Part shown: piece after piece, positions 7,073-14,823 of the stretch
Numbering within the stretch: the stretch's first letter is position 1
Layout: each line of letters opens with the position of its first letter
Source of the DNA: an uncultured Bacilli bacterium
GTDB lineage: Bacteria > Bacillota_I > Bacilli_A > RF39 > UBA660
DNA: 39,291 bases
NCBI GenBank assembly: GCA_934141615.1
Contig: CAKPCM010000004.1
Location: 1-39,291 of the forward strand
Reading direction: 5' to 3'
Program-made: the position numbers and the translations under genes
The notes under the pieces: model-generated
What the model was told of the DNA's origin: nothing
Seen by the model: the letters and a program-made list of their open reading frames with translations, nothing else
Databases searched by the model: none

Positions 7073-9177
7073 TACTTTTTTATAACTAATTCATCATTTG
7101 ATGCATCAATTGTTAAATTATCACCTGATATAACATCTCCTGATATAAGTTTTTTAGCAAGTAATGTTTCTAGATTTTTAGATAGATATCTCTTAAGTGG
7201 TCTTGCACCATAATTGTGGTCATATCCATTCTTAACGATAAACTCCTTAGCTTTTTCTGTTAGAGATATGCTTATTCTCTGATGTTTTAGTTTTTTATTT
7301 AAATCATCTACTAGCTTATCTAATATTTCATAAATGACATTTTTACTTAGTGCATTAAAGACGATTATTTCATCAATACGATTTAAAAATTCTGGTCTAA
7401 AATAGCTTTTCAATTCAGAATTTATTAATTCTTCGTCTACTTTACCATCTAGTGCATAACTACTTCCTATGTTAGAAGTCATTATTATGATGGTATTTTT
7501 AAAATCAACTACTCTTCCATGTCCGTCAGTTATTCTTCCGTCATCTAGTATTTGAAGAAGAATGTTTAAAACGTCTCTATGAGCTTTTTCTATTTCATCA
7601 AATAAAACTATACTATAAGGATTTCTTCTTACTTTTTCAGTTAATTGACCACCTTCATCATAACCAACATATCCTGGAGGCGCTCCTATAAGACGAGCTA
7701 CCGAATGACTTTCCATATACTCACTCATATCAATTCTAACCATGTGTTTTTCATCATCAAATAATTCATAAGCAAGTGTTCTTGCAACCTCCGTTTTACC
7801 AACACCAGTAGGGCCTAGAAACATAAATGAACCAATTGGCCTATTTTCATCTTTGATACCTGATCTTGATCTTATAATGGCATCACTAACTAATTTTAAA
7901 GCCTCATCTTGTCCTTTTACCCTTAATTTCATGTTTTCTTCAAGGCCTAAAACTTTTTCTTTTTCACCCTTAGCAAGTTTAGTAATAGGAATGTTCGTCC
8001 ATCTTGATATAACAGATGCAACTAAATCCTCTGTTACCCTATCACTTAGAATTTTATTATCACTAGAATTCTTTAAATTATCAAGTTTTTTCTCTAGTTC
8101 TGGAATTGTTCCATGTCTTAATCTAGCGGCTGATTCTAAATCATAATTATTTTCAGCCATTTCAAGTTTAAATCTTGCTTCTTCTAGCTCTTTTTTAGTC
8201 TTTTTGATGTCTACTTGAACAGCTTTTTCCTTTTCCCAATTACCTCTTAAATAAGCTTCTTCACTCTTCATCTCTTTTATTTTAGAATCAAGTTCTTTAA
8301 CCCTTTCACGGCTAATATCATCCTTATCTTTTTTAATAGCTTCTCTTTCTATTTGAAGTTTCATAATTCTTCTTGTTAAACTATCTATGTTTTCTGGAAC
8401 TGAATCCATTTGAACACGAATTGTTGCACAAGCTTCATCTATTAAGTCAATTGCTTTATCAGGTAAATATCTATCCGTTATATACCTGTTTGAAAGTGTT
8501 GCAGCAAAAACTAATGCAGCATCAGAAATAGATACACCATGATGAACTTCAAACCTAGACTTTAAACCTCTTAATATAGTAATTGTATCTGATACGGTTG
8601 GTTCTTTTACTAATACCTTTTGAAATCTACGCTCTAAGGCTCCATCATCTTCAATATATTTACGATATTCATTTAAAGTTGTTGCACCAATTAGGTGTAT
8701 TTCTCCTCTAGCTAGCATTGGTTTTAACATATTACCAGCATCCATTGCACCATCTAATTTACCAGCACCTACTATCATATGAATTTCATCGATAAACATA
8801 ATTATGTTACCTTCTGACTTTTTAACTTCATTTAAAACGTTTTTAAGTCTTTCTTCAAATTCACCACGATATTTAGCACCCGCAATTAAAGCAGCCATAT
8901 CAAGTTCCCAAATGGTTTTATCCTTTAAACTACTTGGCACATCACCTTTTACAATACGCCCAGCAAGACCTTCTATAATAGCAGTTTTACCAACACCTGG
9001 TTCACCAATTAAAACTGGGTTATTCTTTGTCTTACGAGATAAAATACGTGTTATAGAACGTATTTCTTCATCCCTACCAATTACTGGATCAACCTTTCCA
9101 TCTTTAACATATTGAGTAATATCTCTACCATATTTTTCTAAAACATTTTCTTCCTTTTGTTCGTTCATATTAAACAT
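7072..9177 (-). CDS. clpB: ClpB disaggregase without the N-terminal domain
   Basis: 701-aa AAA+ chaperone that, with DnaK, extracts proteins from aggregates. The usual ~150-residue substrate-binding N-domain is absent: GRDITQYV, normally just after the N-domain linker, begins at residue 17. NBD1 has Walker A GEPGVGKT (58-65) and Walker B FIDEIH; a long ClpB-type coiled-coil middle domain follows; NBD2 has GPTGVGKT and LFDEIEKAH plus the C-terminal small domain. All nucleotide-binding residues look intact. The start is ATG 9177 after AAGGGGTGAT; upstream is promoter, not coding, so this is the full gene. Control by HrcA through CIRCE is strongly suggested. Confidence 0.96.
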   Translation of the reverse strand: MFNMNEQKEENVLEKYGRDITQYVKDGKVDPVIGRDEEIRSITRILSRKTKNNPVLIGEPGVGKTAIIEGLAGRIVKGDVPSSLKDKTIWELDMAALIAGAKYRGEFEERLKNVLNEVKKSEGNIIMFIDEIHMIVGAGKLDGAMDAGNMLKPMLARGEIHLIGATTLNEYRKYIEDDGALERRFQKVLVKEPTVSDTITILRGLKSRFEVHHGVSISDAALVFAATLSNRYITDRYLPDKAIDLIDEACATIRVQMDSVPENIDSLTRRIMKLQIEREAIKKDKDDISRERVKELDSKIKEMKSEEAYLRGNWEKEKAVQVDIKKTKKELEEARFKLEMAENNYDLESAARLRHGTIPELEKKLDNLKNSSDNKILSDRVTEDLVASVISRWTNIPITKLAKGEKEKVLGLEENMKLRVKGQDEALKLVSDAIIRSRSGIKDENRPIGSFMFLGPTGVGKTEVARTLAYELFDDEKHMVRIDMSEYMESHSVARLIGAPPGYVGYDEGGQLTEKVRRNPYSIVLFDEIEKAHRDVLNILLQILDDGRITDGHGRVVDFKNTIIIMTSNIGSSYALDGKVDEELINSELKSYFRPEFLNRIDEIIVFNALSKNVIYEILDKLVDDLNKKLKHQRISISLTEKAKEFIVKNGYDHNYGARPLKRYLSKNLETLLAKKLISGDVISGDNLTIDASNDELVIKK

Positions 9178-9229
9178 AAATATCACCCCTTATAAATAAT
9201 ATTATGCATCTTTTATTTGCACTAGATAC

Positions 9230-9258
9230 ATTATATATCTATAGTTAGCACTTGTCAA
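9230..9258 (-). promoter_or_regulatory. Consensus sigma-A promoter of clpB
   Basis: On the minus strand TTGACA (9253-9258) and TATAAT (9230-9235) are separated by exactly 17 bp. The -35 box lies in the CIRCE spacer and left arm. Confidence 0.92.
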
Positions 9259-9271
9259 GCAAGAGTGCTAA
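9245..9271. promoter_or_regulatory. CIRCE operator (HrcA binding site)
   Basis: TTAGCACTT (9245-9253), nine bases, then GAGTGCTAA (9263-9271). Consensus is TTAGCACTC-N9-GAGTGCTAA, so one base differs. Overlap with the -35 box means bound HrcA would block RNA polymerase until heat stress. Confidence 0.95.
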
Positions 9272-9279
9272 TTATTATA

Positions 9280-9314
9280 AAAAATATTAAGCTTACGTAT
9301 TAATATAAGCTTAA
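9280..9314 (-). terminator. Probable terminator of the toxin-antitoxin operon
   Basis: Perfect 9-bp inverted repeat TTAAGCTTA (9287-9295) / TAAGCTTAA (9306-9314) directly after the toxin stop, followed by a T-rich stretch on the minus strand. Confidence 0.6.
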
Positions 9315-9599
9315 TTATTTAAATAAATCACTATGTTTTCCTGTTCTAATTAATTTAAGTAATAATACTTGTTCTTCTATTTTATATATCAAAAGCCAAT
9401 CCGGTTCTATATGACACTCTCTTACATTATCATAGTTTTTATCACTAATAAGTCTATGATCCTTTAATTTTATATCTAACTTTTCACCAGAAGCAAGTAC
9501 CTCAATTATATATTTTAATTTTGATACATCAAGTCCTCTTTTTTTAGCTAGTTTATAGTCTTTTTTAAATAGTTTAGATATTTTAATTTTATATTTCAT
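9315..9599 (-). CDS. YafQ-family type II toxin (ribosome-dependent mRNA endonuclease)
   Basis: 94-aa RelE/ParE-superfamily toxin. YafQ enzymes cut mRNA in the ribosomal A site. Family signs are YKIKISKLFKKDYKLAKKRG at the N-terminus, DHRLISD and ECHIEPDWLLIYKI in the core, and RTGKHSDLF at the C-terminus with the catalytic-type His. It overlaps the antitoxin gene by four bases (ATGA), so translation is coupled. It appears intact and active. Confidence 0.93.
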   Translation of the reverse strand: MKYKIKISKLFKKDYKLAKKRGLDVSKLKYIIEVLASGEKLDIKLKDHRLISDKNYDNVRECHIEPDWLLIYKIEEQVLLLKLIRTGKHSDLFK

Positions 9600-9859
9600 T
9601 TATCTAAATCCTCAAATAATTCATCAACCGAATCATAAACCTTTGAGCCTTCATCTGATTGTTCAGCAATTGCCATTTCAGTATCATAATTAGGATATTC
9701 TCTTTTTATCTCAAAAGGGATTTTTTGTTCTCTTACGGCTTGCTTCAAAAAAATATTAATTGCGGAAGACATACTAATTCCTAAATCATCAAATAAATTA
9801 TCTGCATCCTTTTTTAAAGATTCATCTATTCTTATATTGATATTAGAAGATTTCCCCAT
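9596..9859 (-). CDS. RelB/DinJ-family antitoxin
   Basis: 87-aa antitoxin. The N-terminal ribbon-helix-helix (SSNINIRIDESLKKDADNLF, then LGISMSSAINIFLKQAV) binds operator DNA and dimerises; the acidic C-terminal tail (about 57-87) should wrap the toxin. The start is ATG 9859 with AGGTG six bases before it; alternative starts at 9865-9868 overlap that ribosome site. A strong promoter lies directly upstream. Autoregulation with the toxin is known for the family and assumed here. Confidence 0.93.
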   Translation of the reverse strand: MGKSSNINIRIDESLKKDADNLFDDLGISMSSAINIFLKQAVREQKIPFEIKREYPNYDTEMAIAEQSDEGSKVYDSVDELFEDLDK

Positions 9860-9877
9860 AATCATCACCTCATCACA

Positions 9878-9906
9878 AATATATCATATGGCAATCATAA
9901 TGTCAA
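9878..9906 (-). promoter_or_regulatory. Promoter of the toxin-antitoxin operon
   Basis: On the minus strand TTGACA (9901-9906), a 17-bp spacer, then TATATT (9878-9883). The spacer contains two similar blocks (TTATGAT and ATATGAT) that could be ribbon-helix-helix contact sites. Confidence 0.75.
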
Positions 9907-9985
9907 TACATTAGCAATTTTACTTGATTTTAATAGAATAAATCATTTTTAAAATATTATAATCTTAAAATAAATTCATCTAGTA

Positions 9986-10026
9986 AAGTAATTAAAAAGG
10001 AACATCATATTCCTTCTTAATTACTT
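9986..10026. terminator. Long bidirectional terminator-like hairpin
   Basis: AAGTAATTAA (9986-9995) pairs with TTAATTACTT (10017-10026), followed inward by AAGGAA/TTCCTT across one mismatch. It overlaps the stop codon of the 10021 ORF, as other terminators here do. Confidence 0.6.
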
Positions 10027-10221
10027 GATATTTTCATCAATAATATCTTCCTGTGTATTTTTATATTTATCATTATAAGGATTATATTCAGAATCACTAT
10101 ACATTACCCAATTAAAGTATTCACATATGTATTTTGCATCGCTATTTTCATCTGATTTCTCTATTATTTCTTTTTTATAATGTAGCAAATAGCTTCCTAT
10201 CTTGCCACCCGTTGTTTGCAT
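10021..10221 (-). CDS. Small hypothetical protein, possibly a remnant
   Basis: 66-aa acidic, Tyr/Asn-rich ORF with no recognised family and no convincing Shine-Dalgarno before ATG 10221; an in-frame stop lies 18-20 bases upstream of the start. A strong hairpin overlapping its stop codon, matching the local habit, suggests a genuine gene 3' end. It may be what is left of a longer gene lost next to the toxin-antitoxin pair. Confidence 0.35.
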   Translation of the reverse strand: MQTTGGKIGSYLLHYKKEIIEKSDENSDAKYICEYFNWVMYSDSEYNPYNDKYKNTQEDIIDENIK

Positions 10222-10300
10222 TTTATCATCAATTTTTTATAATTCGACAGATTTTTTATAAATGGTTCGTATAATAGATAATTCAAGAAAGGAAATATTT

Positions 10301-11239
10301 ATGAACTATTATAAAGAAATAAAGAATTTAATAGAAGAAAAAGAAGTAAATGATAAGGTTAGATACTTAGAAAGTAATAAAGAAACCATTAAGACCTATT
10401 ATGAAATAGGAAAACTTTTAACCAACGCACAAGGTGGCGAAGAAAAGGCTAAATATGGCGACGGGTTAATAAAAAAGTGGTCAGAAAAATTAACTAAAGA
10501 GTATGGAAATGGATATAGTGAGAAAAATCTAAAGAGAATGAGAAAATTCTATATTTATTTTAAAAATGAAAAAAGGTCAACACTGTTGACCCAATTGAGT
10601 TGGTCACACTGGAATTACATTTTATCATTAAAAAATGAAAACGAACGTAATTACTACATAAATAGATGTATTCAAAATAATTTATCCGTAAGAGGATTAA
10701 TAAATGAAATAAAAACAAAATCATTTGATAGATTATCTTATGCAGATAAGAAGAACATAAAACTAATAACAGACAAAGAAACCAGTTTAGATATAAAAGA
10801 TATGATACATGACCCAATATTAATAAATATAGATAGCAAGGAAAAAATAAGTGAAAAGGTTTTAAAAAAATACATATTAAAAGAACTAGAACATTTCTTT
10901 TTAGAATTAGGTACTGGTTTTACTTTTGTTGGAAGCGAATACAAACTATCTTATGATAATAAAAATTATTACGTAGACTTACTACTATTTAATTACAAGT
11001 TAAACAGATTTATAGTTTGTGAATTAAAGCTTAACAGTGTAAATGCAAGAGATATAGGTCAAACTCTAAATTATATTAAAATAATAGATAAAACATTAAA
11101 AGAAAAAAATCATAAAAATACGATAGGTATAATAGTATCAAAAAGAAACAATAAATTCATTTTAGAATATGTAAGTGATTTAGACATAATGCTTACTACC
11201 TATAAATTAGAAAATAATTTAAAAAAAGCTACGACATAA
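10301..11239 (+). CDS. YhcG-type PDDEXK nuclease (DUF1016)
   Basis: 312-aa protein of the YhcG family, often found near restriction and mobile genes. The N-terminal DUF1016 helical domain (about 1-145) holds YYEIGKLL, YGDGLIKKWS, YSEKNLKRMRKFY and QLSWSHWNYIL. The C-terminal PDDEXK-like nuclease domain has LGTGFTFVGSEYKL, the Asp of YYVDLLLFN and the E-x-K of VCELKL, so the catalytic core is intact. I start at ATG 10301 after AAAGGAAA; an upstream ATG at 10262 has no ribosome site. TATAAT at 10270-10275 may be its -10 box. The biochemical role of the family is not settled; a nuclease acting on recombination intermediates or foreign DNA is plausible. Confidence 0.9.
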   Translation: MNYYKEIKNLIEEKEVNDKVRYLESNKETIKTYYEIGKLLTNAQGGEEKAKYGDGLIKKWSEKLTKEYGNGYSEKNLKRMRKFYIYFKNEKRSTLLTQLSWSHWNYILSLKNENERNYYINRCIQNNLSVRGLINEIKTKSFDRLSYADKKNIKLITDKETSLDIKDMIHDPILINIDSKEKISEKVLKKYILKELEHFFLELGTGFTFVGSEYKLSYDNKNYYVDLLLFNYKLNRFIVCELKLNSVNARDIGQTLNYIKIIDKTLKEKNHKNTIGIIVSKRNNKFILEYVSDLDIMLTTYKLENNLKKATT

Positions 11240-11253
11240 ACTTATGCCATAGC
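11221..11253 (-). terminator. Intrinsic terminator of the polyprenyl synthase gene
   Basis: A 12-bp stem (11228-11239 with 11242-11253) is complete on the minus strand thanks to two G.U pairs that would be A.C mismatches on the plus strand. A T7 run follows. One arm overlaps the stop codon of the convergent YhcG gene. Confidence 0.8.
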
Positions 11254-11262
11254 ATCTAAATC

Positions 11263-12288
11263 TTACTTATCTCTTTTAAGTAAATAATTTGTAAAATCCA
11301 TAAATAAATCTTTATTTTTAACATTCATACTATTTATTATTTGAGTACCTTTATTAGTGTATTCTATCTCTAATTTTTCAGCATTTCTTCTTGCACCTAA
11401 CTTTTCAAATAAGTCTGCTATCATTTTTGTTTCATCAGCACTTATATTAGGATTTCCATAATACTTATCTATAATTTTTAACTCGTCACAATTTGCATGA
11501 TCTATTGCATATTTATAAATAATTGTTTGTTTTCCTTCTTTTACATCATTTAAAGTTTTACCCATGCTACTACTTGTAGAATATAATCCTAACAAATCAT
11601 CCTTTATTTGAAATGCTATTCCAAGATAAGACCCCATTACAGTAAGTTTTTCCTTATCTTCTGTGCTAGCAGAAGCTGATGCTGCCCCTATAAGTATTGG
11701 ACCTATTATCGTGTACCAAGCTGTTTTATTAAGATATATATCATATATAATACTATCACTCATCCTCTTGTGATAATTAATGTCCTTTAAAGGTAATTCA
11801 ACATCTATTATCTCTCCATTTACCGTATTATGAAGAGTTTTAGAATAAATCTTTGTTATCTCATCTTTTAGTTCTTTACTAATATTTGCATTATTAATTA
11901 TTCTATAAGAAATAAAAAAGCCTAAATCTCCTATACATATAGCTTTTGAAACTCCAATGTGGCCTTTATATTTGGCATTAATAGTTTCAAGCCCTCTTCT
12001 TTTATCAGCCTCATCAATTATGTCATCATGTATAAGGATTGCCGTTTGAAATATTTCTAAAGCAGCTGCTAAATCTATGTAACTATCATCATCTTTTCCA
12101 AATAACATTGCGCCTAATTTAACTAAGTATCCTCTTACTCTTTTACCACCACTAGATAATCTTTTAAGTTCAACTATAGATTCCTTGATAAATTCATTAT
12201 CACTATACTTTTCTATTTCTTTATCTAAAATTTCATTTACTTTATCTTCTATTTTCTTTTTACTTATTTTTAACAAATCTTTTTTCAT
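11263..12288 (-). CDS. Polyprenyl (geranylgeranyl-type) diphosphate synthase
   Basis: 341-aa trans-prenyltransferase that extends allylic diphosphates with isopentenyl diphosphate. GGKRVRG (47-53) is the IPP-binding site. The first aspartate-rich motif is DDIIDEADKRRG (88-99) and the second is QIKDDLLGLY, in which the last Asp is Gly, as in IdsA-type GGPP synthases. A small Ala sits five residues before the first motif, which would allow chains longer than C15 (inference). The start is ATG 12288; longer readings run through the palindromic promoter. No clear Shine-Dalgarno is present, so the start is the least certain part. Confidence 0.9.
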   Translation of the reverse strand: MKKDLLKISKKKIEDKVNEILDKEIEKYSDNEFIKESIVELKRLSSGGKRVRGYLVKLGAMLFGKDDDSYIDLAAALEIFQTAILIHDDIIDEADKRRGLETINAKYKGHIGVSKAICIGDLGFFISYRIINNANISKELKDEITKIYSKTLHNTVNGEIIDVELPLKDINYHKRMSDSIIYDIYLNKTAWYTIIGPILIGAASASASTEDKEKLTVMGSYLGIAFQIKDDLLGLYSTSSSMGKTLNDVKEGKQTIIYKYAIDHANCDELKIIDKYYGNPNISADETKMIADLFEKLGARRNAEKLEIEYTNKGTQIINSMNVKNKDLFMDFTNYLLKRDK

Positions 12289-12314
12289 ATTAATATATTC
12301 ACATCCTGTACATA

Positions 12315-12336
12315 AATTATAACATATGTTATAATT
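12315..12336. promoter_or_regulatory. 22-bp perfect palindrome holding two divergent -10 boxes
   Basis: AATTATAACAT and its exact reverse complement meet at 12325/12326. The two arms each contain TATAAT, one for the polyprenyl synthase (minus) and one for the MgtC-like gene (plus, 12330-12335). A dimeric regulator binding here would affect both genes. Confidence 0.6.
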
Positions 12337-12364
12337 AGTTTCCACAAAGAAAGGAATGATTGCT

Positions 12365-13075
12365 ATGGATTTAACAACTTTTTTAATTAGAATTACAATA
12401 TGCTTTGCACTAAGTATTTTAATAGGATTAGAAAGACAGTTAAGACACCGTATGGTAGGTCTTAGAACTAACGTACTAGTTTGTATTGGTGCATTTTTAT
12501 TCGTTTACTTATCATTTGGCGTTAATATAGTAAATTCTGATACAACTAGAATTGCAGCACAAGTAGTTTCTGGTATCGGTTTTTTAGGTGCTGGTGTAAT
12601 ACTTAGGGATGGAAGTAAAATAAAGGGACTTAATACCGCAGCGACTTTATGGTGTGTTGCAGCAATTGGAACTTTATGTGCCGCAGGACTTGTTGTAGAA
12701 GCCACCATAGGAACGGCATTCGTTCTTTTATCAAACGTTATTTTAAGATTGGTTTCACTAGTTATAATGAACAAATTAAAGGCAACAGAAAAGGAAAAAT
12801 ACACAATTAGAATTAATTGTAAAAAGGCCAAGGAAGAAAAAGTTAGAACTAATTTTGCTAAAATAATAGATAATAACGACTTAGTATTAAATAGCTTAGA
12901 GCGTAGTGAAATAACAGAAGATGAAATAAAACTTAAAGCCATTATGATAACATCTACTCCAAGTAAAGTTGAAATGGTAATAAATGAGATAAGTACTAAT
13001 CCTGGTGTTGTAAGCATAACCTGGGAACACGAAAAAATATCTAAGTCTGATAATGAGGATTCTGATGAAGAGTAA
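12365..13075 (+). CDS. MgtC/SapB-family membrane protein
   Basis: 236-aa protein. The MgtC core has LSILIGLERQLR, HRMVGLRTNVLVCIGA, SGIGFLGAGVILRDG and IKGLNTAATLWCVAAIG, with four or five membrane segments within about residues 5-135. The C-terminal ~95 residues form a soluble ACT-like domain, usual in the longer members. I start at ATG 12365, nine bases after AAAGGA; ATG 12356 touches that site. MgtC proteins are tied to growth at low magnesium and, in pathogens, to inhibition of ATP synthase; the role in ordinary Bacillota is not established. Transcribed from the palindromic divergent promoter. Confidence 0.93.
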   Translation: MDLTTFLIRITICFALSILIGLERQLRHRMVGLRTNVLVCIGAFLFVYLSFGVNIVNSDTTRIAAQVVSGIGFLGAGVILRDGSKIKGLNTAATLWCVAAIGTLCAAGLVVEATIGTAFVLLSNVILRLVSLVIMNKLKATEKEKYTIRINCKKAKEEKVRTNFAKIIDNNDLVLNSLERSEITEDEIKLKAIMITSTPSKVEMVINEISTNPGVVSITWEHEKISKSDNEDSDEE

Positions 13076-13076
13076 G

Positions 13077-13102
13077 AGCACTTTAAAAGTGTTTTCTTTT
13101 TT
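13077..13102 (+). terminator. Intrinsic terminator of the MgtC-like gene
   Basis: A 7-bp stem with a 3-nt loop (13077-13093) is followed by a T-rich tail, just after the stop codon. Confidence 0.7.
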
Positions 13103-13112
13103 TATGTTCTTA

Positions 13113-13121
13113 TGATATAAT
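13113..13121 (+). promoter_or_regulatory. Extended -10 promoter of the carboxypeptidase gene
   Basis: TGATATAAT at 13113-13121 is a consensus extended -10 element; no good -35 is seen. It lies 25 bp before the chosen ATG. Confidence 0.5.
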
Positions 13122-13146
13122 GCATAATGATAGAAAGGTAGTTCTG

Positions 13147-14010
13147 ATGAAAAAGAGTAATATAAAGTTCTATGATTTAAATGAATCAAAGACTGAGTTT
13201 TTATTTGAAAGTGATGCTGAAAAAGCCGCTATAAACGAAGCAATGAGAAAAAAGCCCAAAGCATATAAAAAAATAATTAGAAATGGTCTTTTATTATCCG
13301 TTTTCTTATTAACTACAGTTTATGTTATAAACACTAAACAGGTATCGGAAATATACAGACTAAAGGCATCAGTAATAGAAAAAGAAAATAACGCTCAGTT
13401 AGACGAAAAGATGAATCAGTCAAGTAATGAATTAGCATACGTTAATAATGCATATAATAAAAAATATGAAATAATAATTAACAAAGCTAACGCTGTAAGT
13501 CAAGATATGATTAAAGAGTACACAATAGTTGATGTTTACGATAACGCGATTAAAGGCATTAAGCTTGAAGAAGAAACTTACTCAAACTACCTTAAACTTA
13601 AAAATAATTTATTAGAGCGTGGATATTACATTAACATAAGAAGTGGCTTTAGAACGTTTGATGACTCAAGTAACATATATAATTCTTATGCAAAAGAAAA
13701 AGGTTTAAACTACGCCGAAAAATACGTTGCAAAACCTGGAACTTCCGAGCATAACACTGGTCTTGCATTTGATTTTATAATAACAAATAATAAAAATTCG
13801 CTTAAGACTAATTATGAAAGTGATGAGTATTTTTACTTAGAAAACATAGCATATCTTTATGGTTTTATAATAAGATATCCAAAGGATAAAGAAGAAATAA
13901 CGGGTTATAATTATGAACCATGGCACTTAAGATATGTTGGTCAAGAACTCGCAAAATACTTAAAGAAAAACAATCTAACTTTAGAAGAATATTATGAAAC
14001 AAGAAGGTAA
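13147..14010 (+). CDS. VanY-type D-alanyl-D-alanine carboxypeptidase
   Basis: 287-aa type II membrane protein. A cytoplasmic N-tail (1-45) precedes a single membrane segment (about 46-62), then a coiled linker and a peptidase M15B domain (about 120-285). Zinc and catalytic motifs are RSGFRTF (165-171), SEHNTGLAFD with H202 and D209, and EPWH with E257 and H260, all intact. It should trim the terminal D-Ala of peptidoglycan stem peptides. The start is ATG 13147 after AAAGG; an upstream ATG at 13120 overlaps the promoter. The last residues (TRR) are written by the terminator stem shared with prsW. Confidence 0.93.
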   Translation: MKKSNIKFYDLNESKTEFLFESDAEKAAINEAMRKKPKAYKKIIRNGLLLSVFLLTTVYVINTKQVSEIYRLKASVIEKENNAQLDEKMNQSSNELAYVNNAYNKKYEIIINKANAVSQDMIKEYTIVDVYDNAIKGIKLEEETYSNYLKLKNNLLERGYYINIRSGFRTFDDSSNIYNSYAKEKGLNYAEKYVAKPGTSEHNTGLAFDFIITNNKNSLKTNYESDEYFYLENIAYLYGFIIRYPKDKEEITGYNYEPWHLRYVGQELAKYLKKNNLTLEEYYETRR

Positions 14011-14033
14011 AATAAACACTTTACCTTCTTGTT
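13998..14033. terminator. Bidirectional terminator embedded in two convergent genes
   Basis: Perfect 14-bp stem (13998-14011 with 14020-14033) and an 8-nt loop. Each arm contains ACAAGAAGGTAA read on its own strand, so both the carboxypeptidase and PrsW end in Thr-Arg-Arg-stop. Confidence 0.92.
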
Positions 14034-14752
14034 ATTTTTTTAGCTTCGCTAGATGTTTTTACAACCTTTAAAGCACTAGACAAATATAAATAAACTATTA
14101 ATGCGGTAGCAAACAAAAGAGAAGCCGTACTTGATAAAAATAATAAACTATCAAACATTCCATGCACTATTATGGGAATTAAAAGGCTTAAAATAATGTA
14201 TTTTCTCTTTTTTCTATTCCATCTTCTTGCTTCATATTTTTTAGCAAGTCCTAAATAATATCCTGATATTATTCCAAAAAAGGCATGAGCAGGAACCGTA
14301 ATTAACCCTCTTTGAAGTGCAAGAGTAAAACCACCAGAATTAGATAAAATAGCAATTAAGTTCTCTACGCTTGCAAAACCTAGTGATATAAAAACGCAGT
14401 AAACGATTGCATCATAAACATAATTAAAATTTTTATCCTTCCAGCATATTACATAAGTAAATAACCATTTAACTACTTCCTCACAAAGAGAAATAACTAT
14501 AAATGATCTAAAAAAGATGCTAATTATGTTACTTTGTAAAGAAAAAGGAAATATTTTTTCTGCGTATATCTCTAAAAATAAAGCTACTCCAGTAGATAAA
14601 ACCCCAAATAAAAATAGTTTTAATAACAATTTTATTGGTTCTTTTTCTATTATGTCTTTCTTATATATGATAAATGCTATTACTATGGATGGTAACATAG
14701 CAAGTAAAATTAAAAGTTCAGTTTTCCCAAAGTTAATTATAAAATTTGTCAT
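14021..14752 (-). CDS. prsW: PrsW-family intramembrane metalloprotease
   Basis: 243-aa polytopic protein with about seven membrane segments. Family motifs are CEEVVKW (the glutamate pair), GFASVENL, PAHAFFGIISGYYLG and HGMFDSL, supplying the expected metal ligands. In Bacillus subtilis PrsW performs site-1 cleavage of the anti-sigma factor RsiW. No anti-sigma gene is seen nearby, so the substrate here is unknown. The ribosome site is AGGTGAT before ATG 14752. Confidence 0.92.
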   Translation of the reverse strand: MTNFIINFGKTELLILLAMLPSIVIAFIIYKKDIIEKEPIKLLLKLFLFGVLSTGVALFLEIYAEKIFPFSLQSNIISIFFRSFIVISLCEEVVKWLFTYVICWKDKNFNYVYDAIVYCVFISLGFASVENLIAILSNSGGFTLALQRGLITVPAHAFFGIISGYYLGLAKKYEARRWNRKKRKYIILSLLIPIIVHGMFDSLLFLSSTASLLFATALIVYLYLSSALKVVKTSSEAKKITRR

Positions 14753-14823
14753 ACCATCACCTATTATAATTCTATCAAAATAACTTAAATTATAATATTA
14801 AATTAACTACGTTTTTATAAACT

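Noticed and set aside
12505..13017. 170-codon frame opposite the MgtC-like gene
   Set aside because: Antisense shadow of a well-supported gene with canonical MgtC motifs; no ribosome site.
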